Shown: positions 1-7,382, counted from the stretch's first letter. The stretch is DNA of 9,863 bases from Planctomycetaceae bacterium (GCA_005773145.1 SXHS01000214.1:1-9863), one strand, 5' to 3'. The notes: generated from the letters alone by a model not told the origin. Made by a program: numbers and translations.

Positions 1-3000
1 GCGCCTCCGCCCGCAGTCGCGCCGGTGGCAAAGTTGAACGTGAAGACCTCACGCACCAACGAAAACAACGGCGTCGCCGTCACGCGCACGTAGCGACGAT
101 CGGCGGAGATCACCGCCGTAGCTTGGAAGTTGGTTCCTTCCGGCAGGGTGGTGATCACCGGCTGAAACCCTACCGCTCCGCGAAAGCCGGGAAAAAGCGG
201 ATTATTGACGGCGTTGCCCTGTCTGCGGGAGATGGCCAGATCGCGCAGCACTTGCGAATCGGACAACGAGCCCAATTGCTGGGCGAGTACCGCATGGGAT
301 ACTCCCAGCTGGTTTTTTACTTCGGTGGCAATCTGCACTTCATCTAATGGCTCGGTACGTCTGCCATTCGGCAGTTCAAACACAACGGCGACATCCCCAT
401 CGTCTAGGGGCAACGGCTGTTGGACGAGCTTCTGCTCGTCCGTGCCGTAGTTCGACCAAACCATAACGTTGACCTTGTTGGATGTGACCTTGCCCCAGAC
501 TCGACGCAACAGGACGCGGTATTGTCCGGTAAAGGCCTGTGGGCAGACGTATGACTCGCTGTAACCGTCGACAGGAGCCGCCTGATCCGCATGTGGGAAC
601 GAGTCGGCAACCAACACACCGCCCGACGTCGTGCGCCGCTGTCGCAGCGAACAAAGCGTCCCGCTCGGTTCTTCGACGAGCAGGTCGATATCGGCATCAC
701 CGGTCCAAGAAACTTGCACCACCAAATCGCGTGAGGCAGCTCGCTCTAGCTCGGCGCGAAACGCTGTCGCCTCTACAGACTTTCCTGACTTCTCGAGCGA
801 CTCGACCAAAGCGTTGGCACTGCGGCGAGCGCGGACCTCGATGTCATGATCTTTGTGCAACCACGCTTGGCCAAGAACGCCGACGCAGGCCCAGCGGATC
901 GCATCTTCGTCGCCCAGTTTCTCCGCCAAGGCTAGTCCCAGTGCATAGGGTTCCGGACGACTCGGCTCGCCTGCGGCCAGATCCCGAAATAGTTGCAGAG
1001 CGCGAGCCTCATAGCCTCGCCGCGCAAGCGTTCGCGCCACTAGGTAGAGTTCGTCGGTATTGCGGCTAAAATCGGCCGCCGACATGAGGGCTCGTTCGAT
1101 CTCGTTCTGAGGAGCACCGTTGGCCTCCATGGCCAACGCCAAACCTTCGTACATCCAAGGTTCCGCAAACCCCTGTTTCAATGCCCCCTGCAGCAGGCCG
1201 ACGCATTCGGAAAACTGCCGGCGATTCATGAGTGCCTGCGATGTGATGCGGATATCCGCCCCGGAAACTTCTTGCCGATGGTCGGCCAGGTAACGATCCC
1301 AACCCGAGTCACTTGAGGATCCAGCAGCAACGTCTCGCTTCAGCATCCGGCCTGGGCCCGCCGTCGCACGTCCCGCCTCCACGTGTGGGCTTAACGGACT
1401 CGCTGGCTCGGTCGCCGCCGACTGCTTCTGGGGTGCAACGTTGATGGCAGCCTGCTTCGTGATCGCCTTCTTGCCAAGCTGGATGGGGTCTTCCACTGCA
1501 AACGCCGATCGCGCCGGGGTCTTGGCCGCGGGCACCTTCTTGGCCGGCGAGGGTTTCAGTTCATCGGCCACGTTGAAGAAACCACCACCGCCACCGAAGT
1601 TACCACCGCCGCCACCAAAACCACCGCCACCGAGGCCACCGCCACCAAAACCACCGCCACCAAATCCGCCACCGCCGCCACCAAAGCCACCACCGCCGCC
1701 ACCAAACCCACCACCGCCGCCACCGAAGCCACCGCCACCACCGAGCCCACCTCCGGATGAAAACGGATTCACACCGGCCGCCTGAATGGGCAGCACTAGA
1801 TCCCCAACCGGATAGACTCGATTGATCAGATTATCCTCAGCTTTTTCAGCTGTCGTGATCTTCATCACCTCGTTATCGATGACGTAGGTCAACTGCAACG
1901 GCTCCAACGTCAATCGCAACGCCGACTTCAGGCTAATGTTGCGCAGTGACTGAGTGATCACTGTCGTGGCGGTATCAATGCCGGCCTCAACTAACGCTGC
2001 CTCATCGACCACGATTATTAAATTGTGTAATTCATTGATGACGGTTACGGCGTCGGCCAAAGGCGTTTCCGAGAAATCGAACGTGGTCGGTTTCTCTAAT
2101 TCCTCCAGGATACGTTTCTCGTTCGGTCCCGGATCCGATAGATCAACATTGTTGTACTTTTCGCGATTACGAGTCAGCTCACGCCATACCTCGCGAGCGG
2201 GATAGACAATGGGCGGATCGTCGGCAAAGGGAATAAACGACTTTTCAACCTGCCACAAGGCGGCCATAACGCCCTCCTGACGTTCTTGACGTAACGCCAT
2301 AATGTCGTAGTAGGCCCCAGCCATTTCCGCCTTCTCGCGGGCCATGTCGGCCACCAATTCGTCAACATCCAGTTTCTGTGCTTCAACCGCCAATTCGTGA
2401 GCCTGCTTGAAGCGAAACTCCTCCATAAGGGAGTTGTAGGCATCCAGGATCTGGGTCATGCGCTCCCGGTCTCGGGCGGTCGCATCGGTGATGCGGAGCC
2501 GCTCTTGAGCCACCGCCTGATTCTCCCGCGCCATGGCGTCGCGATGATCCTTCTCAACCTCCCGTCGCCCCGCCTCCACAATAGCAGCGTGCAACTGGCT
2601 CTGCATCTGCTCGCGAACGTCGGCATGAATATCCGCCGCGCGGTTCACATTCTCCAGCATCAACTTCAGATTTTCGCGAACTCCAGCCGGATCCTGGCTC
2701 AGGCGTTTGCGGGCATCGATCAGGGCGGAACGGACTTCAGTCTTCAGAATATCGGTCCGCAATCGCGTGCGCTCTTCGGTCTCGCGCAGTAGCTTACCGT
2801 CCGCCGCCTCCAGCGGGAGCAGCGCTGCATCCGGGGACAGGGGTACACCCGAATCGATCGCAAATCCGGGCGGTTCGATCACAACTCCCTGGTCGTCGAT
2901 AATCACCTCAGACGGCTCAAGCAACTCGCCAACACCCTCAACCGGCAACTGGGCTAAACGGGGTGCACTCGGCGGCAATCCTCGTCGCTTGGCGTCCGGG

Positions 3001-4253
3001 GTACCCGCCGCCGTGGTAACGGCCTGGTGAAGGGTCGCCGCTTGAGGATCGAGTGGCGACTGCTTTCGCGCGGCGTCGGCCAGTACCTTGGCGCCGTGCA
3101 GATCCCCCATCTTCAATGCCTGTTCGCCCAATTGCGACAGCTCCTGCGCCTGCTGGCTCAACAGACGACGAGTTTCCCAGAGCGCGGCCGAGCCAGGCGT
3201 CGGCAAGGATCGCCCCTGGTCGCGCTGTGCTAGTTCTACCAGACGCGGCAGATAGGCATGGTCTGGATTCGAGGATTCGGGTTGAACGGTCCACTTGAGC
3301 TCGAGCGGTTCGCCATCCATATCCACGGTGACGGCCAGCATTTGCGGCTCGCGACCCGCCAGCTTGCCGACGAGAATCGTATCCCGATTCACAGGCATGG
3401 CCGGCATGACGTGCGGATAGGCGGCGACCATTCCCTTGGGCAACATCTGAGTCGTAGGCCACAATACGCGACCACGCACCAACGCGCCCATCTGTTCACC
3501 CAATTCTTGAGCGGATGCGGTCGGAGTGGCAGGCGGGACCACAACGTGACCACCGGTATGATTGGCAACAGCCGCCAGCCACTGGACATCACGCCCGGCC
3601 CCGATCGCCAACGTCGACACCGAAACCCGCGACTGGGCAAGCGATTCGATCAAACCTTGTAATTCGTCAGCGTCGACCATATTCGCGCGGCTTGCTCCAT
3701 CGCCGATGTACACGACCCGGCGCGCCGCGGTCTCGTCCCCCTGCAATTGCCGGATCGCGCCCCGTAGCGCTCGAACCATATCGGTCGAACCCAGGGGAGT
3801 GCGTTCGTGCAATTTCTTAAGTGCTTCCTGCATCTCAGGGCTGTCAGCCGCAACAAAGCCCTTCGTCAACGCGACCGACTCCAAGTCCACCGCCACCAGA
3901 CTAAACTGGTCGCCAGGCGCGGCACTGGACATCAAACTGGCCAAGGCTTCTAGGGCCTGGGTGCGATGATCATTGATCTGGCTGGCGGATGTATCAAACA
4001 ACACGACCAATTGGCGCGATGCATCTTCCGCGACCGGCTGATTCGGCGTGATGCTCAAGGCAAAATAGGTCTGATCCGCAGCATCGCCATACGTAGCCAT
4101 ACGCGAGGTCTCAGAAGACGCCGCGCGTGAGGCCTCCGCCGCCTGACAGACGGGATGATTCCCAATCTGCGCGGCAATCATCAGCGCGCCCATGGCAATG
4201 GTAAGTCCCCGACTCCCGGAGACGACGCCCGGCAGAACGCGGCGAGCATACAT
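1..4253 (-). CDS. Giant VWA-domain protein with STN-like, Gly-rich, TPR-like and YfaP/DUF2135-like regions (3' end outside window)
   Basis: Reading the minus strand from the ATG at 4253 gives at least 1417 codons without a stop down to position 1. Residues 1-42 have an Arg-rich start, a hydrophobic stretch (GLTIAMGALMIAA) and a QAAEAS end, so export or membrane anchoring is likely. A VWA domain covers about 75-250, with MIDAS residues D87-T-S-A-S91, T157 and D185 (GDGAS). About 480-680 is charged and helical, probably coiled coil. About 720-802 (FDFSETPLADAV, then VIDNEVMKITT) resembles the STN/secretin-N fold. Residues 834-891 are a Gly-rich tract. About 1000-1160 is TPR-like. About 1175-1271 (GDADIDLLVEEPSG, then TTSGGVL) resembles YfaP/DUF2135. 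About 1361-1402 (VITTLPEGTNFQATAVISADRRYV) resembles secretin C-terminal strands. It likely acts at the cell surface or in the periplasm in adhesion or complex assembly (inference). An in-frame ATG at 4277 has a weak TGGGG upstream and is an alternative start; the frame is closed by a stop at 4368-4370. Confidence 0.9.
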   Translation of the reverse strand, partial: MYARRVLPGVVSGSRGLTIAMGALMIAAQIGNHPVCQAAEASRAASSETSRMATYGDAADQTYFALSITPNQPVAEDASRQLVVLFDTSASQINDHRTQALEALASLMSSAAPGDQFSLVAVDLESVALTKGFVAADSPEMQEALKKLHERTPLGSTDMVRALRGAIRQLQGDETAARRVVYIGDGASRANMVDADELQGLIESLAQSRVSVSTLAIGAGRDVQWLAAVANHTGGHVVVPPATPTASAQELGEQMGALVRGRVLWPTTQMLPKGMVAAYPHVMPAMPVNRDTILVGKLAGREPQMLAVTVDMDGEPLELKWTVQPESSNPDHAYLPRLVELAQRDQGRSLPTPGSAALWETRRLLSQQAQELSQLGEQALKMGDLHGAKVLADAARKQSPLDPQAATLHQAVTTAAGTPDAKRRGLPPSAPRLAQLPVEGVGELLEPSEVIIDDQGVVIEPPGFAIDSGVPLSPDAALLPLEAADGKLLRETEERTRLRTDILKTEVRSALIDARKRLSQDPAGVRENLKLMLENVNRAADIHADVREQMQSQLHAAIVEAGRREVEKDHRDAMARENQAVAQERLRITDATARDRERMTQILDAYNSLMEEFRFKQAHELAVEAQKLDVDELVADMAREKAEMAGAYYDIMALRQERQEGVMAALWQVEKSFIPFADDPPIVYPAREVWRELTRNREKYNNVDLSDPGPNEKRILEELEKPTTFDFSETPLADAVTVINELHNLIIVVDEAALVEAGIDTATTVITQSLRNISLKSALRLTLEPLQLTYVIDNEVMKITTAEKAEDNLINRVYPVGDLVLPIQAAGVNPFSSGGGLGGGGGFGGGGGGFGGGGGGFGGGGGGFGGGGFGGGGLGGGGFGGGGGNFGGGGGFFNVADELKPSPAKKVPAAKTPARSAFAVEDPIQLGKKAITKQAAINVAPQKQSAATEPASPLSPHVEAGRATAGPGRMLKRDVAAGSSSDSGWDRYLADHRQEVSGADIRITSQALMNRRQFSECVGLLQGALKQGFAEPWMYEGLALAMEANGAPQNEIERALMSAADFSRNTDELYLVARTLARRGYEARALQLFRDLAAGEPSRPEPYALGLALAEKLGDEDAIRWACVGVLGQAWLHKDHDIEVRARRSANALVESLEKSGKSVEATAFRAELERAASRDLVVQVSWTGDADIDLLVEEPSGTLCSLRQRRTTSGGVLVADSFPHADQAAPVDGYSESYVCPQAFTGQYRVLLRRVWGKVTSNKVNVMVWSNYGTDEQKLVQQPLPLDDGDVAVVFELPNGRRTEPLDEVQIATEVKNQLGVSHAVLAQQLGSLSDSQVLRDLAISRRQGNAVNNPLFPGFRGAVGFQPVITTLPEGTNFQATAVISADRRYVRVTATPLFSLVREVFTFNFATGATAGGG
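1581..1754 (-). repeat. Gly-rich low-complexity tract inside the VWA gene
   Basis: These 58 in-frame codons encode 48 Gly, with single Phe, Leu or Asn residues every 4-6 positions, in units such as GGGGGGF and GGGGF. Almost all Gly codons are GGT or GGC, so the plus strand reads as CCACCGCCACC-type repeats. It sits between the STN-like region and the TPR-like region and probably acts as a flexible linker. Unit length varies from four to seven codons, which suggests growth and loss by slippage or unequal recombination. Confidence 0.9.
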
Positions 4254-4310
4254 GCGAACTAAGCGATGGCAAAGCATGGTACAGACCCCAGGCTCGGAAA
4301 TGGATTCACG

Positions 4311-4346
4311 CGGGTTGTTCCTGTTCCGGCACGAACAACCCGGAAC
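4311..4346 (-). promoter_or_regulatory. Two mutually exclusive hairpins in the VWA gene leader
   Basis: A perfect 10-bp inverted repeat pairs CGGGTTGTTC (4311-4320) with GAACAACCCG (4333-4342) across a 12-base loop. A second perfect 7-bp inverted repeat pairs GTTCCGG (4323-4329) with CCGGAAC (4340-4346) across a 10-base loop. The two share bases 4340-4342, and the second uses the loop of the first, so they cannot form together. In the minus-strand transcript the 7-bp hairpin would be completed first and could then give way to the 10-bp one. There is no T-run, so it is not a simple terminator. A switch role is only inferred. Confidence 0.5.
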
Positions 4347-4412
4347 GGCCCCCCTCTCGGAGCGCATCAACGCCCCCACAGAGTCACCGTAGCGGTTGTG
4401 ACCAATACCTTT

Positions 4413-4418
4413 ATTTTA
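4413..4418 (-). promoter_or_regulatory. Possible -10 element for the VWA gene
   Basis: The only AT-rich patch in the intergenic region contains TAAAAT on the minus strand (five of six matches to TATAAT). No good -35 hexamer lies 16-18 bases upstream. If used, it would give a leader of roughly 130-150 bases that includes the hairpin pair at 4311-4346. Confidence 0.25.
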
Positions 4419-4505
4419 TTCGCAACACGCCGCAAACGCTACCGGAAAAACGGCCTGCGCCGACCAGATTCGGTCCCGGACGGGGTTCCGCGCGCCTTCC
4501 AGGGT

Positions 4506-4547
4506 GCCCCCTTGTAGCGGTCGTAGCGAAGATCCGCCAAAGGGGGC
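4506..4547. repeat. GC-rich imperfect hairpin
   Basis: GCCCCCTT (4506-4513) pairs perfectly with AAGGGGGC (4540-4547). After a small internal loop, GCGG (4517-4520) pairs with CCGC (4534-4537), leaving a 13-base loop. There is no T-run in either direction. It directly precedes the duplicated palindromic element, so it may be a second kind of dispersed intergenic repeat. Confidence 0.5.
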
Positions 4548-4556
4548 CCGCGTAAG

Positions 4557-4626
4557 CAATCGTTTTCCGCCCAGCCGCAGGCGCCGGCGGCAATCCTGCC
4601 TGAGTCGTCTCAAAGCCGGCGCCTAC
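4557..4626. repeat. Palindromic intergenic repeat, copy 1 (right arm truncated)
   Basis: This 70-base unit matches copy 2 (4630-4699) at 66 of 70 positions with no gaps. Its inner arms AGGCGCCGGC (4579-4588) and GCCGGCGCCT (4615-4624) form a perfect 10-bp stem. It lacks the distal 16 bases of the right arm that are present after copy 2. Only four bases separate the two copies. Confidence 0.85.
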
Positions 4627-4629
4627 CAA

Positions 4630-4715
4630 CAATCGTTTACCGCCCAGCCGTAGGCGCCGGCGGCAATCGTGCCTGAGTCGTCTCAAAGCTGGCGCCTACG
4701 GCTGGGCGGTAAACG
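4630..4715. repeat. Palindromic intergenic repeat, copy 2 (complete, MITE/REP-like)
   Basis: A perfect 25-bp inverted repeat joins 4634-4658 and 4691-4715. The stem extends inward to 28 bp (4634-4661 with 4688-4715) with one G.T wobble, leaving a 26-base central segment. The left arm starts CGTTTACCGCCC and the right arm ends GGGCGGTAAACG. No transposase is present, so the element would be non-autonomous or REP-like. It lies about 145 bases before the epimerase gene and could also fold in a read-through transcript. Confidence 0.85.
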
Positions 4716-4859
4716 AATTCACGCCGGATGGACTGGGCGTACCCATTCAGGATATCTTGGCGTGACCGGTGGGACGCACCGTGACGTGCTCGATGGATCC
4801 GAGGACGCTGCAGGTCACAGCTCCCGCCGCGAATTCCCGGACTCACGAAGGGACTCGCT

Positions 4860-5828
4860 ATGAATAAGAATACGTCTCGGTTAGACAACGTCATTCTTCA
4901 TGATGCCTCGTCGGGCGCCACGGCAGAGATCATGGTCGGGATGGGGTGCAATTGCCATCGGCTTCAGTTGATGTGTGCCGGACAACCTGTGGAGGTCTTG
5001 TGGTCCGTCCCCGACTTCGCCACGCAAGGCGGCCATCCCTGTAGCAGCGGCATTCCCCTGTTGTTCCCCTTCCCGGGACGCATTCGCGGCGGGGTGACCC
5101 ATTGGAAACATCGCCAGTACAAACTCCCCGCCGGGGATGCCGAAGGAAACGCCATTCATGGCTTCGTCATGGACCGTCCTTGGCGCGTCGTGCAAACTTC
5201 ATCGGACCGCCTGGTCGCCGAATTCCACCTCGCCCGCGACACGCCACAACTGTTGTCGTGTTGGCCCACTGATTTTCGCATACAGGCCGAATACACGTTA
5301 TCGGCCAGTGCCTTGCGAATGGCGTTCCACGTGTTCAATCCAAGTAGCGAACCGCTCCCCTGCGGCTTGGGACTGCATCCCTATTTTCGAGTCCCCTTGG
5401 GCCCGGGAGATTCGGGTGAGGATTGCCTGATACAACTTCCGGTCGCCAAGACGTGGGAACTGGACCAGCTCATCGCGACCGGGCGCAAGCTGGAGCTGCC
5501 GGACGCGGCGGCCTACCAGGCAGGCCGCCCCTATCGCGAATTAAAACTCGACGCGCTTTTCACCGATCTACAGTTCGAAAAAGACCAGTGCACGGCCGCG
5601 ATCCTCGATTTGCAAAATCGGCGACGAATGCGGTTGCAATTCCAGAAACCGTTCCAAGAGATCGTCGTCTATACGCCTGAGAATCGCCAGTCCATCTGCA
5701 TTGAACCTTGGTCATGCGCAACGGACCCGCTGCGAATGAACGAAGTGGGAATCGATGCGGGACTCTCGCTCATCGACCCACAGAACACGCTTGCCTATCG
5801 GGCCGAAATCTCGTTACAGCCTCTTTGA
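4860..5828 (+). CDS. Aldose 1-epimerase family protein
   Basis: This 322-residue protein has the size and motif order of the aldose 1-epimerase (galactose mutarotase) family, which interconverts alpha and beta anomers of sugars. Visible signatures are an early sugar-binding segment GIPLLFPFPGRI (64-75), H100 in the AIHGFV motif, H173 in GLGLHPYF (169-176), D231 in LDALF, and E282 in CIEPWS. In characterised mutarotases the two His and the Glu are catalytic, so the active site looks intact. No signal peptide is seen, so it should act in the cytoplasm. The start is supported by GAAGGGA (4847-4853) six bases upstream. The next gene begins 21 bases after the stop, so the two are probably co-transcribed. 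The exact sugar is unknown; a glucose-6-phosphate epimerase-like role is possible but less favoured. Confidence 0.9.
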   Translation: MNKNTSRLDNVILHDASSGATAEIMVGMGCNCHRLQLMCAGQPVEVLWSVPDFATQGGHPCSSGIPLLFPFPGRIRGGVTHWKHRQYKLPAGDAEGNAIHGFVMDRPWRVVQTSSDRLVAEFHLARDTPQLLSCWPTDFRIQAEYTLSASALRMAFHVFNPSSEPLPCGLGLHPYFRVPLGPGDSGEDCLIQLPVAKTWELDQLIATGRKLELPDAAAYQAGRPYRELKLDALFTDLQFEKDQCTAAILDLQNRRRMRLQFQKPFQEIVVYTPENRQSICIEPWSCATDPLRMNEVGIDAGLSLIDPQNTLAYRAEISLQPL

Positions 5829-5849
5829 TCCGGTACCTGGGGGAGAGCC

Positions 5850-6995
5850 ATGCTGAAAATTGTCGATCGAGGAATTGTCTGGGACGCCACGCAGCAGCCC
5901 GCGGAGCGTCAAGTCGCCTGCTTTATTTCGCTTTGCCAGCTTCAGTCGGGGAGGATCATCTGCGGTTTCCAAAACGGCCCCCGCAAGAATGCCGCCACCA
6001 GCACGATCCGTGTGTGTTCGTCGACGGATCATGGCAAGACGTGGGAGACTTGGCCTGGCGAATTCGGCGATCGCATGGAGGGCATTACCGGGTCGTTGAG
6101 TTGCGCGGAGCTGGTTGAGATCTCCCCCGATCGATTGCTGTTGTTCGCCACCTGGTTTGACCGCACCGAGCCCGAACGACCGCTGTTTGATCCTGTTACC
6201 GAGGGGATTCTGCGTTCGAAGCTGCTGATGGCTGCCTCGACCGACGAAGGCAAGAGCTGGAGCGATTGGCGGGTGCTATCGACGGGACAACTCAAGGGTT
6301 GCGCGTCCACGGGGCCCGTATTACGGTGGTCGGACGGGACTTTGGCGGTGCCGTTTGAGAGTTTCAAGGAGTACGACGACCCTCGGCCTTGTGTACCCGG
6401 CTCGTGGATGATCGTATCCGCAGATGGTGGCCAGACGTTTTCCGAACCGATGCTCGTCGCGCAAGACCCACACAATCGTGTGTATTACTGGGATCAACGG
6501 CTTTGTACGGCGACCTCTGGGGACAGTCATTTCTTCGCGTTCTTCTGGAGCCACGATCGGAACCAAAAGCAGGATTTGCCCATTCACCTTCGCCGCGGCG
6601 AAGTTCGGGACGGGCGGATTCAGGCTACGGACCTGGAGACGACAACGATCCCCGGTCAAATTGCGGCGCCCCTGCAACTGAACGACGGCCGCGTATTGGC
6701 ATTTGTCGTGGATCGTGGCCAACCATGCACGATGGCGCTCTGGTGCTCGGACGACCGGGGCCGTTCCTGGCCAGACTCGAAACGGCTGGTCGTGTACACA
6801 CACGACGAGCAGGCCGCCATCACACAAGGGAAAGACGACATCGACTACCAGCAATTCTGGGAGGATATGGGCAAATGGAGTTTCGGCCATCCAGCGATCC
6901 GCGTGGTCGATGAACAGCATGTCTTGGTGGCATGGTACGCCGGAACACCGAACCGGATGAGCGTGCATTGGGCCCGGATTCGCACCACCTCATGA
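5850..6995 (+). CDS. Sialidase-like BNR/Asp-box beta-propeller protein
   Basis: This 381-residue protein has four Asp boxes (S-x-D-x-G-x-[TS]-[WF]): S58-TDHGKTW65, S130-TDEGKSW137, S190-ADGGQTF197 and S300-DDRGRSW307. Such spacing is typical of the six-bladed propeller of the sialidase superfamily (GH33-like), whose members remove terminal sialic or related sugars. The N-terminal F/YRIP motif of classical sialidases is not evident, although other possible active-site residues exist (Y212-Y213, W214, D215, R217, E251, R253). No signal peptide is visible, unlike secreted sialidases, so a cytoplasmic role on an imported glycan or sugar derivative is plausible. GGGGAGAG (5839-5846) precedes the ATG, and the gene follows the epimerase by 21 bases, which suggests one sugar-related operon. 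The substrate is unknown, and binding without hydrolysis cannot be excluded. Confidence 0.85.
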   Translation: MLKIVDRGIVWDATQQPAERQVACFISLCQLQSGRIICGFQNGPRKNAATSTIRVCSSTDHGKTWETWPGEFGDRMEGITGSLSCAELVEISPDRLLLFATWFDRTEPERPLFDPVTEGILRSKLLMAASTDEGKSWSDWRVLSTGQLKGCASTGPVLRWSDGTLAVPFESFKEYDDPRPCVPGSWMIVSADGGQTFSEPMLVAQDPHNRVYYWDQRLCTATSGDSHFFAFFWSHDRNQKQDLPIHLRRGEVRDGRIQATDLETTTIPGQIAAPLQLNDGRVLAFVVDRGQPCTMALWCSDDRGRSWPDSKRLVVYTHDEQAAITQGKDDIDYQQFWEDMGKWSFGHPAIRVVDEQHVLVAWYAGTPNRMSVHWARIRTTS

Positions 6996-7104
6996 AACCG
7001 GCTTGCGCGATCAAAGCGACCACCCGTCGCTACCGCGGTCGGGACGCGCGTTGGCTCCAGTTGCTACGGTGCCTCGATCGGTCGCCAAGCCAGCGACAAG
7101 AGAA

Positions 7105-7165
7105 TTCACCGCCAAGGTGCCAAGAACGCGAAGGATCTTGGCGAACTTCGCGCCTTGGCGGTTGA
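7105..7165. repeat. Imperfect palindromic intergenic repeat
   Basis: CCGCCAAGGTGC (7109-7120) pairs with GCGCCTTGGCGG (7150-7161) with one G.T wobble, and A7108/T7162 extends the stem. Inside it GCGAAG (7128-7133) and CTTCGC (7146-7151), and CCAAG with CTTGG, give alternative pairings. Sequences of the CACCGCCAAGG type are, to my knowledge, scattered in many environmental bacterial genomes. There is no T-run after it, so terminator function is weakly supported. Confidence 0.6.
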
Positions 7166-7306
7166 TCTCCCTCCTGTTTGATTCGCGCCGGCGTGGCCAA
7201 GGCAATCGGACGAGCAACGGGGGGGACACTGTGTGAGCAGAGAGCGACAAAACAACCGAACGGGGCGTTCGTGCTACTCCTGGCGCTCCTCCAAGTCGCC
7301 TCCCCC

Positions 7307-7335
7307 TTGACACCCCTGGTAAACTGGTGTACCAT
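7307..7335 (+). promoter_or_regulatory. Sigma70-type promoter of the GntR-ABC operon
   Basis: A perfect -35 hexamer TTGACA (7307-7312) is followed by a 17-base spacer and TACCAT (7330-7335), a four-of-six match to the -10 consensus. Transcription would start near 7342, about 40 bases before the GntR start codon at 7383. Confidence 0.7.
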
Positions 7336-7350
7336 GTACCTATCACACCA
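7325..7350. promoter_or_regulatory. Putative GntR operator overlapping the -10 region
   Basis: TGGTGT (7325-7330) and ACACCA (7345-7350) form perfect 6-bp inverted arms separated by 14 bases. They span the -10 hexamer and the expected transcription start. A direct repeat of GTACC (7329-7333 and 7336-7340) lies inside. A dimeric regulator bound here would block RNA polymerase, which fits autorepression by the downstream GntR protein. Binding is inferred. Confidence 0.45.
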
Positions 7351-7382
7351 GCAAACGTCGGTTTTGATGGACAAGGTGAAGC

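Larger units (their letters stand above)
4278..4859. other. Divergent intergenic region with structured repeats
   Basis: This 582-base gap separates the divergent VWA and epimerase genes. From left to right it holds the VWA leader with two alternative hairpins (4311-4346), an AT-rich patch (4405-4420) that may be the VWA promoter, a GC-rich imperfect hairpin (4506-4547), and a duplicated palindromic element (4557-4715). From 4716 to 4846 I see only a weak small hairpin (CGGTG at 4767 with CACCG at 4777) and no convincing promoter for the epimerase gene. Short ORFs here derive from the repeats and do not look like genes. Confidence 0.8.
6996..7382. other. Intergenic region between the sugar unit and the ABC operon
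   Basis: The first 110 bases after the sialidase-like gene show no clear terminator. An imperfect palindromic repeat lies at 7105-7165. From 7166 to 7300 I see nothing supported. The last 80 bases contain the promoter, putative operator and ribosome binding site of the GntR gene. Confidence 0.7.

Noticed and set aside
539..1069. Plus-strand 176-codon ORF rich in Arg and Pro
   Set aside because: It lies wholly within the giant minus-strand frame and has no recognisable domain; it is a shadow frame.
1441..1785. Plus-strand proline-rich ORF
   Set aside because: Its proline runs are the antisense of the Gly-rich tract in the VWA gene.
4311..4346. Known riboswitch
   Set aside because: The two stems do not match any class I recognise, and no conserved ligand-binding core is visible.
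4411..4686. Two minus-strand Arg-rich ORFs sharing the same first 20 residues
   Set aside because: They are translations of the duplicated palindromic element and have no ribosome binding site or conserved domain evident.
4557..4715. CRISPR array
   Set aside because: Only two 70-base copies occur, four bases apart, with no spacers of regular length and no cas genes.
7109..7161. Rho-independent terminator after the sialidase-like gene
   Set aside because: The stem is real but no T-run follows on either strand, so termination is unsupported.
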